Assembly: GCA_032622095.1 (NCBI GenBank)
Contig: CP136063.1
Coordinates: 15,539,814 to 15,603,813, forward strand
DNA from: Siphonodentalium dalli
Taxonomy: Eukaryota > Mollusca > Scaphopoda > Gadilida > Siphonodentaliidae
Length of the DNA stretch: 64,000 bases
Direction of reading: 5' to 3'
Made by a program: the position numbers and the translations under genes. How positions within the stretch are numbered: the stretch's first letter is position 1; every line of letters starts with the position of its first letter. The notes under the pieces were generated by a model. The model did no database searches. It saw nothing but the letters and a program-made list of their open reading frames with translations, and was not told where the DNA came from. This document shows, in pieces, positions 38,941-52,999 of the stretch.

Positions 38941-40379
38941 AGTTATCTCTGTTTATAAACATCACCTATTACATGACACTCTCCGGATAAAGTTATCTCT
39001 GTTTATAAACATCACCTATTACATGACACTCTCCGGATAAAGTTATCGCTGTTTATAAACATCACCTATTACATGACACTCTCCGGATAAAGTTATCGCT
39101 GTTTATAAACATCACCTATTACATGACACTCTCCGGATAAAGTTATCTCTGTTTATAAACATCACCTATTACACGACACTCTCCGGATAAAGTTATCGCT
39201 GTTTATAAACATCACCTATTACATGCCACTCTCCGGATAAAGTTATCGCTGTTTATGTACATCACCTATTACATGACACTCTCCAGATAAAGTTATCTCT
39301 GTTTATAAACATCACCTATTACATGACACTCTCCGGATAACGTTACCTGAGATAAACATCACCTACTACACGACACTCTCCGGATAAAGTTATCTCTGTT
39401 TATAAACATCACATATTACACGACACTCTCCGGTTAAAGTTATCGCTGTTTATAAACATCACCTATTACATGACACTCTCCGGATAAAGTTATCTCTGTT
39501 TATAAACATCACCTATTACATGACACTCTCCGGATAAAGTTATCTCTGTTTATAAACATCACCTATTACATGACACTCTCCGGATAAAGTTATCGCTGTT
39601 TATAAACATCACCTATTACATGACACTCTCCGGATAAAGTTATCGCTGTTTATAAACATCACCTATTACACGACACTCTCCGGATAAAGTTATCGCTGTT
39701 TATAAACATCATCTATTACACGACACTCTCCGGATAAAGTTATCTCTGTTTATAAACATCACCTATTACACGACACTCTCCGGATAAAGTTATCTCTGTT
39801 TATAAACATCACCTACTACATGACACTCGCCGGATAAAGTTATCGCTGTTTATAAACATCACCTATTACACGACACTCTCCGGATAAAGTTATCTCTGTT
39901 TATAAACATCACCTACTACATGACACTCTCCGGATGAAGTTATCTCTGTTTATAAACATCACCTATTACACGACACTCTCCGGATAAAGTTATCGCTGTT
40001 TATAAACATCATCTATTACACGACACTCTCCGGATAAAGTTACCTGAGATAAACATCACCTATTACATGACACTCTCCGGATAAAGTTATCTCTGTTTAT
40101 AAACATCACCTATTACATGACACTCTCCGGATAAAGTTATCGCTGTTTATAAACATCACCTATTACACGACACTCTCCGGATAAAGTTATCGCTGTTTAT
40201 AAACATCACCTATTACACGACACTCTCCGGATAAAGTTATCGCTGTTTATAAACATCACCTATTACACGACACTCTCCGGATAAAGTTATCGCTGTTTAT
40301 AAACATCACCTATTACATGACACTATCCGGATAAAGTTATCTCTGTTTATAAACATCACCTACTACATGACACTCTCCG

Positions 40380-42533
40380 GATAAAGTTATCGCTGTTTAT
40401 AAACATCACCTATTACACGACACTCTCCGGATAAAGTTATCTCTGTTTATAAACATCACCTATTACATGACACTCCCCGGATAAAGTTATCGCTGTTTAT
40501 AAACATGACCTATTACATGACACTCTCCGGATAAAGTTATCGCTGTTTATAAACATCACCTATTACATGACACTCTCCGGATAAAGTTATCGCTGTTTAT
40601 AAACATCATCTATTACACGACACTCTCCGGATAAAGTTACCTGAGATAAACATCACCTATTACATGACACTCTCCGGATACAGTTATCTCTGTTTATAAA
40701 CATCACCTATTACACGACACTCTCCGGATAAAGTTATCGCTGTTTATAAACATCACCTATTACATGACCCTCTCCGGATAAAGTTATCGCTGTTTATAAA
40801 CATCACCTATTACATGACACTTTCCGGATAAAGTTATCGCTGTTTATAAACATCACCTATTACACGACACTCTCCGGATAAAGTTATCGCTGTTTATAAA
40901 CATCACCTATTACATGACACTCTCCGGATAAAGTTATCTCTGTTTATAAACATCACCTATTACACGACTCTCTCCGGATAAAGTTATCGCTGTTTATAAA
41001 CATCACCTATTACATGACACTCTCCGGATAAAGTTATCGTTGTTTATAAACATCACCTATTACATGACACTCTCCGGATAAAGTTATCTCTGTTTATAAA
41101 CATCACCTATTACATGACACTCTCCGGATAAACATCATCTATTACATGACACTCTCCGGATAAAGTTATCTCTGTTTATAACCATCACCTATTACATGAC
41201 ACTCTCCGGATAAACATCACCTATTACATGACACTCTCCGGATAAAGTTATCTCTGTTTATAAACATCACCTACTACATGACACTCTCCGGATAAAGTTA
41301 TCTCTGTTTATAAACATCACCTATTACACGACACTCTCCGGATAAAGTTATCGCTGTTTATAAACATCATCTATTACACGACACTCTCCGGAAAAAGTTA
41401 CCTGAGATAAACATCACCTATTACATGACACTCTCCGGATAAAGTTATCTCTGTTTATAAACATCACCTATTACATGACACTATCCGGATAAAGTGATCT
41501 CTGTTTATAAACATCACCTACTACATGACACTCTCCGGATAAAGTTATCGCTGTTTATAAACATCACCTATTACACGACACTCTCCGGATAAAGTTATCG
41601 CTGTTTATAAACATCACCTATTACATGACACTATCCGGATAAAGTTATCTCTGTTTATAAACATCACCTACTACATGACACTCTCCGGATAAAGTTATCG
41701 CTGTTTATAAACATCACCTATTACACGACACTCTCCGGATAAAGTTATCTCTGTTTATAAACATCACCTATTACATGACACTCCCCGGATAAAGTTATCG
41801 CTGTTTATAAACATCACCTATTACATGACACTCTCCGGATAAAGTTATCGCTGTTTATAAACATCACCTATTACATGACACTCTCCGGATAAAGTTACCT
41901 GAGATAAATATCACCTATTACATGACACTCTCCGGATAAAGTTATCTCTGTTTATAAATATCACCTATTACACGACACTCTCCGGATAAAGTTATCGCTG
42001 TTTATAAACATCACCTATTACATGACACTCTCCGGATAAAGTTATCGCTGTTTATAAACATCACCTATTACATGACACTCTCCGGATAAAGTTATCGCTG
42101 TTTATAAACATCACCTATTACACGACACTCTCCGGATAAAGTTATCGCTGTTTATAAACATCACCTATTACATGACACTCTCCGGATAAAGTTATCTCTG
42201 TTTATAAACATCACCTATTACACGACACTCTCCGGATAAAGTAATCGCTGTTTATAAACATCACCTATTACATGAAACTCTCCGGATAAAGTTATCGCTG
42301 TTTATAAACATCACCTATTACATGACACTCTCCGGTTAAAGTTACCTGAGATAAACATCACCTATTACACGACACTCTCCGGATAAAGTTATCGCTGTTT
42401 ATAAACATCACCTATTACATGACACTCTCCGGATAAAGTTATCTCTGTTTATAAACATCACCTATTACATGGCACTCTCCGGATAAAGTTATCTCTGTTT
42501 ATAAACATCACCTATTACATGACACTCTCCGGA
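40380..42533 (+). repeat. Satellite module A (copy also at 51438-53641)
   Basis: The CATGACC unit (40504) and CATGACCCTC unit (40763) recur at 51562 and 51821, both 11058 bp away. After a one-monomer difference the offset becomes 11108 for the AAATATCACC C-type unit (41900/53008) and the D unit (42534/53642). More than 2 kb of variant order is preserved. This is the longest-range duplication I could establish. Confidence 0.88.
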
Positions 42534-45500
42534 TAAACATCATCTATTACATGACACTCTCCGGATAAAGTTATCTCTGTTTATAAACATCACCTATTAC
42601 ATGACACTCTCCGGATAAAGTTATCTCTGTTTATAAACATCACCTATTACATGACACTCTCCGGATAAAGTTATCGCTGTTTATAAACATCACCTATTAC
42701 ATGACACTTCCCGGATAAAGTTATCTCTGTTTATAAACATCACCTATTACATGACACTCTCCGGATAAAGTTATCTCTGTTTATAAACATCACCTATTAC
42801 ATGACACTCCCCGGATAAAGTTATCTCTGTTTATAAACATCACCTATTACATGACACTCTCCGGCTAAAGTTATCGCTGTTTATATACATCACCTATTAC
42901 ATGACACTCTCCGGATAAAGTTATCTCTGTTTATAAACATCACCTATTACACGACACTCTCCGGATAAAGTTACCGCTGTTTATAAACATCACCTATTAC
43001 ACGACACTCTCCGGATAAAGTTATCGCTGTTTATAAACATCACCTATTGCACGACACTCTCCGGATAAAGTTATCGCTGTTTATAAACATCACCTATTAC
43101 ACGACACTCTCCGGATAAAGTTATCGCTGTTTATAAACATCACCTATTACATGACACTCTCCGGATAAAGTTATCTCTGTTTATAAACATCACCTATTAC
43201 ACGACTCTCTCCGGATAAAGTTATCGCTGTTTATAAACATCACCTATTACATGACACTCTCCGGATAAAGTTATCGTTGTTTATAAACATCACCTATTAC
43301 ATGACACTCTCCGGATAAAGTTATCTCTGTTTATAAACATCACCTATTACATGACACTCTCCGGATAAACATCATCTATTACATGACACTCTCCGGATAA
43401 AGTTATCTCTGTTTATAAACATCACCTATTACACGACACTCTCCGGATAAAGTTATCGCTGTTTATAAACATCATCTATTACACGACACTCTCCGGAAAA
43501 AGTTACCTGAGATAAACATCACCTATTACATGACACTCTCCGGATAAAGTTATCTCTGTTTATAAACATCACCTATTACATGACACTATCCGGATAAAGT
43601 GATCTCTGTTTATAAACATCACCTACTACATGACACTCTCCGGATAAAGTTATCGCTGTTTATAAACATCACCTATTACACGACACTCTCCGGATAAAGT
43701 TATCGCTGTTTATAAACATCACCTATTACATGACACTATCCGGATAAAGTTATCTCTGTTTATTAACATCACCTACTACATGACACTCTCCGGATAAAGT
43801 TATCGCTGTTTATAAATATCACCTATTACACGACACTCTCCGGATAAAGTTATCGCTGTTTATAAACATCACCTATTACATGACACTCTCCGGATAAAGT
43901 TATCGCTGTTTATAAACATCACCTATTACATGACACTCTCCGGATAAAGTTATCGCTGTTTATAAACATCACCTATTACACGACACTCTCCGGATAAAGT
44001 TATCGCTGTTTATAAACATCACCTATTACATGACACTCTCCGGATAAAGTTATCTCTGTTTATAAACATCACCTATTACACGACACTCTCCGGATAAAGT
44101 AATCGCTGTTTATAAACATCACCTATTACATGAAACTCTCCGGATAAAGTTATCGCTGTTTATAAACATCACCTATTACATGACACTCTTCGGTTAAAGT
44201 TACCTGAGATAAACATCACCTATTACACGACACTCTCCGGATAAAGTTATCGCTGTTTATAAACATCACCTATTACATGACACTCTCCGGATAAAGTTAT
44301 CTCTGTTTATAAACATCACCTATTACATGGCACTCTCCGGATAAAGTTATCTCTGTTTATAAACATCACCTATTACATGACACTCTCCGGATAAACATCA
44401 TCTATTACATGACACTCTCCGGATAAAGTTATCTCTGTTTATAAACATCACCTATTACATGACACTCTCCGGATAAAGTTATCTCTGTTTATAAACATCA
44501 CCTATTACATGACACTCTCCGGATAAAGTTATCGCTGTATATAAACATCACCTATTACATGACACTTCCCGGATAAAGTTATCTCTGTTTATAAACATCA
44601 CCTATTACATGACACTCTCCGGATAAAGTTATCTATGTTTATAAACATCACCTATTACATGACACTCCCCGGATAAAGTTATCTCTGTTTATAAACATCA
44701 CCTATTACATGACACTCTCCGGATAAAGTTATCGCTGTTTATAAACATCACCTATTACATGACACTCTCCGGATAAAGTTATCTCTGTTTATAAACATCA
44801 CCTATTACACGACACTCTCCGGATAAAGTTACCGCTGTTTATAAACATCACCTATTACACGACACTCTCCGGATAAAGTTATCGCTGTTTATAAACATCA
44901 CCTATTGCACGACACTCTCCGGATAAAGTTATCGCTGTTTATAAACATCACCTATTACACGACACTCTCCGGATAAAGTTATCGCTGTTTATAAACATCA
45001 CCTATTACATGACACTCTCCGGATAAAGTTATCTCTGTTTATAAACATCACCTATTACACGACTCTCTCCGGATAAAGTTATCGCTGTTTATAAACATCA
45101 CCTATTACATGACACTCTCCGGATAAAGTTATCTCTGTTTATAAACATCACCTATTACATGACACTCTCCGGATAAACATCATCTATTACATGACACTCT
45201 CCGGATAAAGTTATCTCTGTTTATAAACATCACCTATTACATGACACTCTCCGGATAAACATCACCTATTACATGACACTCTCCGGATAAAGTTATCTCT
45301 GTTTATAAACATCACCTATTACACGACACTCTCCGGATAAAGTTATCGCTGTATATAAACATCATCTATTACACGACACTCTCCGGAAAAAGTTACCTGA
45401 GATAAACATCACCTATTACATGACACTCTCCGGATAAAGTTATCTCTGTTTATAAACATCACCTATTACATGACACTATCCGGATAAAGTGATCTCTGTT

Positions 45501-46530
45501 TATAAACATCACCTACTACATGACACTCTCCGGATAAAGTTATCGCTGTTTATAAACATCACCTATTACACGACACTCTCCGGATAAAGTTATCGCTGTT
45601 TATAAACATCACCTATTACATGACACTATCCGGATAAAGTTATCTCTGTTTATAAACATCACCTACTACATGACACTCTCCGGATAAAGTTATCGCTGTT
45701 TATAAACATCACCTATTACACGACACTCTCCGGATAAAGTTATCTCTGTTTATAAACATCACCTATTACATGATACTCCCCGGATAAAGTTATCGCTGTT
45801 TATAAACATCACCTATTACATGACACTCTCCGAATAAAGTTATCGCTGTTTATAAACATCACCTATTACATGACACTCTCCGGATAAAGTTATCGCTGTT
45901 TATAAACATCATCTATTACACGACACTCTCCGGATAAAGTTACCTGAGATAAATATCACCTATTACATGACACTCTCCGGATAAAGTTATCTCTGTTTAT
46001 AAATATCACCTATTACACGACACTCTCCGGATAAAGTTATCGCTGTTTATAAACATCACCTATTACATGACACTCTCCGGATAAAGTTATCGCTGTTTAT
46101 AAACATCACCTATTACATGACACTCTCCGGATAAAGTTATCGCTGTTTATAAACATCACCTATTACACGACACTCTCCGGATAAAGTTATCGCTGTTTAT
46201 AAACATCACCTATTACATGACACTCTCCGGATAAAGTTATCTCTGTTTATAAACGTCACCTATTACACGACACTCTCCGGATAAAGTAATCGCTGTTTAT
46301 AAACATCACCTATTACATGAAACTCTCCGGATAAAGTTATCGCTGTTTATAAACATCACCTATTACATGACACTCTCCGGTTAAAGTCACCTGAGATAAA
46401 CATCACCTATTACACGACACTCTCCGGATAAAGTTATCGCTGTTTATAAACATCACCTATTACATGACACTCTCCGGATAAAGTTATCTCTGTTTATAAA
46501 CATCACCTATTACATGGCACTCTCCGGATA
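42260..46530 (+). repeat. Repeated module with 1858- and 2187-bp offsets
   Basis: The CATGAAACTC unit (42271, 44129 and 46316) and the CATGGCACTC unit (GG at 42471, 44329 and 46516) occur in the same order three times, offset by 1858 and then 2187 bp. Both recur again in the same order near 53379/53579 and 60200/60400. C-type and D-type units are interleaved here, so this is a mixed domain. Confidence 0.88.
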
Positions 46531-48774
46531 AAGTTATCTCTGTTTATAAACATCACCTATTACATGACACTCTCCGGATAAACATCATCTATTACATGAC
46601 ACTCTCCGGATAAAGTTATCTCTGTTTATAAACATCACCTATTACATGACACTCTCCGGATAAAGTTATCTCTGTTTATAAACATCACCTATTACATGAC
46701 ACTCTCCGGATAAAGTTATCGCTGTTTATAAACATCACCTATTACATGACACTCCCCGGATAAAGTTATCTCTGTTTATAAACATCACCTATGACATGAC
46801 ACTCTCCGGATAAAGTTATCTCTGTTTATAAACATCACCTATTACATGACACTACCCGGATAAAGTTATCTCTGTTTATAAACATCACCTATTACATGAC
46901 ACTCTCCGGATAAAGTTATCGCTGTTTATAAACATCACCTATTACATGACACTCTCCGGATAAAGTTATCTCTGTTTATAAACATCACCTATTACACGAC
47001 ACTCTCCGGATAAAGTTATCGCTGTTTATAAACATCACCTATTACATGACACTCTCCGGATAAAGTTATCGCTGTTTATAAACATCACCTATTGCACGAC
47101 ACTCTCCGGATAAAGTTATCGCTGTTTATAAACATCATCTATTACACGACACTCTCCGGATAAAGTTATCTCTGTTTATAAACATCACCTACTACATGAC
47201 ACTCTCCGGATAAAGTTATCGCTGTTTATAAACATCACCTATTACATGACACTCTCCGGATAAAGTTATCGCTGTTTATAAACATCACCTATTACATGAC
47301 ACTCTCCGGATAAAGTTATCGCTGTTTACAAACATCACCTATTACACGACACTCTCCGGATAAAGTTATCGCTGTTTATAAACATCACCTATTACACGAC
47401 ACTCTCCGGATAAAGTTATCGTTGTTTATAAACATCACCTATTACACGACACTCTCCGGATAAAGTTATCGCTGTTTATAAACATCACCTATTACATGAC
47501 ACTCTCCGGATAAACATCATCTATTACATGACACTCTCCGGATAAAGTTATCTCTGTTTATAAACATCACCTATTACATGACACTCTCCGGATAAAGTTA
47601 TCTCTGTTTATAAACATCACCTATTACATGACACTCTCCGGCCAAAGTTATCGCTGTTTATAAACATCACCTATTACACGACATTCTCCGGATAAAGTTA
47701 TCGCTGTTTATAAACATCACCTATTGCACGACACTCTACGGATAAAGTTATCGCTGTTTATAAACATCATCTATTACACGACACTCTCCGGATAAAGTTA
47801 TCTCTGTTTATAAACATCACCTACTACATGACACTCTCCGGATAAAGGTATCGCTGTTTATAAACATCACCTATTACACGACACTCTCCGGATAAAGTAA
47901 TCGCTGTTTATAAACATCACCTATTACATAACACTCTTCGGATATAGGTATCGCTGTTTATAAACATCACCTATTACATGACACTCTCCGGATAAAGTTA
48001 TCTCTGTTTATAAACATCACCTATTACATGACACTCTCCGGATAAAGTTATCGCTGTTTATAAACATCACCTATTACATGACACTCCCCGGATAAAGTTA
48101 TCTCTGGTTATAAACATCACCTATTACACGACACTCTCCGGATAAACATCATCTATTACATGACACTCTCCGGATAAAGTTATCTCTGTTTATAAACATC
48201 ACCTATTTCATGACACTCTCCGGATAAAGTTATCTCTGTTTATAAACATCAACTATTACATGACAATCTCCGGATAAAGTTATCTCTGTTTATAAACATC
48301 ACCTATTACATGACACTCTCCGGATAAAGTTATCTCTGTTTATAAACATCACCTATTACATGACACTCTCCGGATAAAGTTATCGCTGTTTATAAACATC
48401 ACCTATTACATGACACTCTCCGGATAAAGTTATCTCAGTTTATAAACATCACCTATTACACGACACTCTCCGGATAAAGTTATCTCTGTTTATAAACATC
48501 ACCTATTACACGACACTCTCCGGATAAAGTTATCGCTGTTTATAAACATCACCTATTACATGACACTCTCCGGATAAAGTTATCGCTGTTTATAAACATC
48601 ACCTATTGCACGACACTCTCCGGATAAAGTTATCGCTGTTTATAAACATCATCTATTACACGACACTCTCCGGATAAAGTTATCTCTGTTTATAAACATC
48701 ACCTACTACATGACACTCTCCGGATAAAGTTATCGCTGTTTATAAACATCACCTATTACATGACACTCTCCGGA

Positions 48775-48825
48775 TAAAGTTTATCGCTGTTTATAAACAT
48801 CACCTATTACATGACACTCTCCGGA
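48775..48825 (+). repeat. 51-bp monomer with 1-bp insertion
   Basis: Reads GATAAAGTTTATCGC with one extra T. It makes the local D-to-D spacings 933 and 1565 bp where equivalent spacings elsewhere are 932 and 1564. It could be a real variant or a homopolymer error. Confidence 0.85.
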
Positions 48826-49499
48826 TAAAGTTATCGCTGTTTACAAACATCACCTATTACACGACACTCTCCGGATAAAGTTATCGCTGTTTATAAACAT
48901 CACCTATTACACGACACTCTCCGAATAAAGTTATCGTTGTTTATAAACATCACCTATTACACGACACTCTCCGGATAAAGTTATCGCTGTTTATAATCAT
49001 CACCTATTACACGACACTCTCCGGATAAAGTTATCGCTGTTTATAAACATCACCTATTACATGACACTCTCCGGATAAACATCATCTATTACATGACACT
49101 CTCCGGATAAAGTTATCTCTGTTTATAAACATCACCTATTACATGACACTCTCCGGATAAAGTTATCTCTGTTTATAAACATCACCTATTACATGACACT
49201 CTCCGGATAAAGTTATCGCTGTTTATAAACATCACCTATTACATGACACTCTCCGGATAAAGTTATCTCTGTTTATAAACATCACCTATTACATGACACT
49301 CTCCGGATAAAGTTATCTCTGTTTATAAACATCACCTATTACATGACACTCCCCGGATAAAGTTATCTCTGTTTATAAACATCACCTATTACATGACACT
49401 CTCCGGATAAAGTTATCGCTGTTTATAAACATCACCTATTACATGACACTCTCCGGATAAAGTTATCTCTGTTTATAAACATCACCTATTACACGACAC

Positions 49500-50035
49500 T
49501 CTCCGGCCAAAGTTATCGCTGTTTATAAACATCACCTATTACACGACATTCTCCGGATAAAGTTATCGCTGTTTATAAACATCACCTATTGCACGACACT
49601 CTACGGATAAAGTTATCGCTGTTTATAAACATCATCTATTACACGACACTCTCCGGATAAAGTTATCTCTGTTTATAAACATCACCTATTACATGACACT
49701 CCCCGGATAAAGTTATCTCTGTTTATAAACATCACCTATTACATGACACTCTCCGGATAAAGTTATCGCTGTTTATAAACATCACCTATTACATGACACT
49801 CTCCGGATAAAGTTATCTCTGTTTATAAACATCACCTATTACACGACACTCTCCGGCCAAAGTTATCGCTGTTTATAAACATCACCTATTACACGACATT
49901 CTCCGGATAAAGTTATCGCTGTTTATAAACATCACCTATTGCACGACACTCTACGGATAAAGTTATCGCTGTTTATAAACATCATCTATTACACGACACT
50001 CTCCGGATAAAGTTATCTCTGTTTATAAACATCAC
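49500..50035 (+). repeat. 350-bp (7-monomer) tandem duplication
   Basis: The unit with TCCGGCCAAAG, followed by CGACATTCTCC, TTGCACGACACTCTACGG and CATCATC units, occurs at about 49503 and again exactly 350 bp later at about 49853. The same group occurs once upstream near 47640. Confidence 0.9.
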
Positions 50036-52999
50036 CTACTACATGACACTCTCCGGATAAAGGTATCGCTGTTTATAAACATCACCTATTACACGACACT
50101 CTCCGGATAAAGTAATCGCTGTTTATAAACATCACCTATTACATAACACTCTTCGGATATAGGTATCGCTGTTTATAAACATCACCTATTACATGACACT
50201 CTCCGGATAAAGTTATCTCTGTTTATAAACATCACCTATTACATGACACTCTCCGGATAAAGTTATCGCTGTTTATAAACATCACCTATTACATGACACT
50301 CCCCGGATAAAGTTATCTCTGGTTATAAACATCACCTATTACACGACACTCTCCGGATAAACATCATCTATTACATGACACTCTCCGGATAAAGTTATCT
50401 CTGTTTATAAACATCACCTATTTCATGACACTCTCCGGATAAAGTTATCTCTGTTTATAAACATCAACTATTACATGACAATCTCCGGATAAAGTTATCT
50501 CTGTTTATAAACATCACCTATTACATGACACTCTCCGGATAAAGTTATCTCTGTTTATAAACATCACCTATTACATGACACTCTCCGGATAAAGTTATCG
50601 CTGTTTATAAACATCACCTATTACATGACACTCTCCGGATAAAGTTATCTCAGTTTATAAACATCACCTATTACACGACACTCTCCGGATAAAGTTATCG
50701 CTGTTTATAAACATCACCTATTACATGACACTCTCCGGATAAAGTTATCGCTGTTTATAAACATCACCTATTGCACGACACTCTCCGGATAAAGTTATCG
50801 CTGTTTATAAACATCATCTATTACACGACACTCTCCGGATAAAGTTATCTCTGTTTATAAACAACACCTACTACATGACACTCTCCGGATAAAGTTATCG
50901 CTGTTTATAAACATCACCTATTACATGACACTCTCCGGATAAAGTTATCGCTGTTTATAAACATCACCTATTACATGACACTCTCCGGATAAAGTTATCG
51001 CTGTTTATAAACATCACCTATTACACGACACTCTCCGGATAAAGTTATCGCTGTTTATAAACATCACCTATTACACGACACTCTCCGGATAAAGTTATCG
51101 TTGTTTATAAACATCACCTATTACACGACACTCTCCGGATAAAGTTATCGCTGTTTATAAACATCACCTATTACACGACACTGTCCGGATAAAGTTATCT
51201 CTGTTTATAAACATCACCTATTACACGACACTCTCCGGATAAAGTTATTGCTGTTTATAAACATCACCTATTACATGACACTATCCGGATAAAGTTATCT
51301 CTGTTTATAAACATCACCTACTACATGACACTCTCCGGATAAAGTTATCGCTGTTTATAAACATCACCTATTACACGACACTCTCCGGATAAAGTTATCT
51401 CTGTTTATAAACATCACCTACTACATGACACTCTGCGGATAAAGTTATCGCTGTTTATAAACATCACCTATTACACGACACTCTCCGGATAAAGTTATCT
51501 CTGTTTATAAACATCACCTATTACATGACACTCCCCGGATAAAGTTATCGCTGTTTATAAACATGACCTATTACATGACACTCTCCGGATAAAGTTATCG
51601 CTGTTTATAAACATCACCTATTACATGACACTCTCCGGATAAAGTTATCGCTGTTTATAAACATCATCTATTACACGACACTCTCCGGATAAAGTTACCT
51701 GAGATAAACATCACCTATTACATGACACTCTCCGGATAAAGTTATCTCTGTTTATAAACATCACCTATTACACGACACTCTCCGGATAAAGTTATCGCTG
51801 TTTATAAACATCACCTATTACATGACCCTCTCCGGATAAAGTTATCGCTGTTTATAAACATCACCTATTACATGACACTCTCCGGATAAAGTTATCGCTG
51901 TTTATAAACATCACCTATTACACGACACTCTCCGGATAAAGTTATCGCTGTTTATAAACATCACCTATTACATGACACTCTCCGGATAAAGTTATCTCTG
52001 TTTATAAACATCACCTATTACACGACTCTCTCCGGATAAAGTTATCGCTGTTTATAAACATCACCTATTACATGACACTCTCCGGATAAAGTTATCGCTG
52101 TTTATAAACATCACCTATTACATGACACTCTCCGGATAAAGTTATCTCTGTTTATAAACATCACCTATTACATGACACTCTCCGGATAAACATCATCAAT
52201 TACATGACACTCTCCGGATAAAGTTATCTCTGTTTATAAACATCACCTATTACATGACACTCTCCGGATAAACATCACCTATTACATGACACTCTCCGGA
52301 TAAAGTTATCTCTGTTTATAAACATCACCTACTACATGACACTCTCCGGATAAAGTTATCTCTGTTTATAAACATCACCTATTACACGACACTCTCCGGA
52401 TAAAGTTATCGCTGTTTATAAACATCATCTATTACACGACACTCTCCGGAAAAAGTTACCTGAGATAAACATCACCTATTACTTGACACTCTCCGGATAA
52501 AGTTATCTCTGTTTATAAACATCACCTATTACATGACACTATCCGGATAAAGTGATCTCTGTTTATAAACATCACCTACTACATGACACTCTCCGGATAA
52601 AGTTATCGCTGTTTATAAACATCACCTATTACACGACACTCTCCGGATAAAGTTATCGCTGTTTATAAACATCACCTATTACATGACACTATCCGGATAA
52701 AGTTATCTCTGTTTATAAACATCACCTACTACATGACACTCTCCGGATAAAGTTATCGCTGTTTATAAACATCACCTATTACACGACACTCTCCGGATAA
52801 AGTTATCTCTGTTTATAAACATCACCTATTACATGACACTCCCCGGATAAAGTTATCGCTGTTTATAAACATCACCTATTACATGACACTCTCCGGATAA
52901 AGTTATCGCTGTTTATAAACATCACCTATTACATGACACTCTCCGGATAAAGTTATCGCTGTTTATAAACATCATCTATTACACGACACTCTCCGGATA

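Larger units (their letters stand above)
47511..51170 (+). repeat. D-rich module duplicated with 1565/2215-bp offsets
   Basis: D units at 47511/49076 (1565 apart) and 48143/50358 (2215 apart). The 650-bp difference equals 13 monomers, accounted for by extra units between 49250 and 50000, including the 350-bp duplication. Shared rare markers are CTATTTCATGAC (about 48206 and 50418), CAACTATTACATGACAATC and TCTCAGTTTATAAAC. No C-type unit occurs between about 46390 and 51690. Confidence 0.86.
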
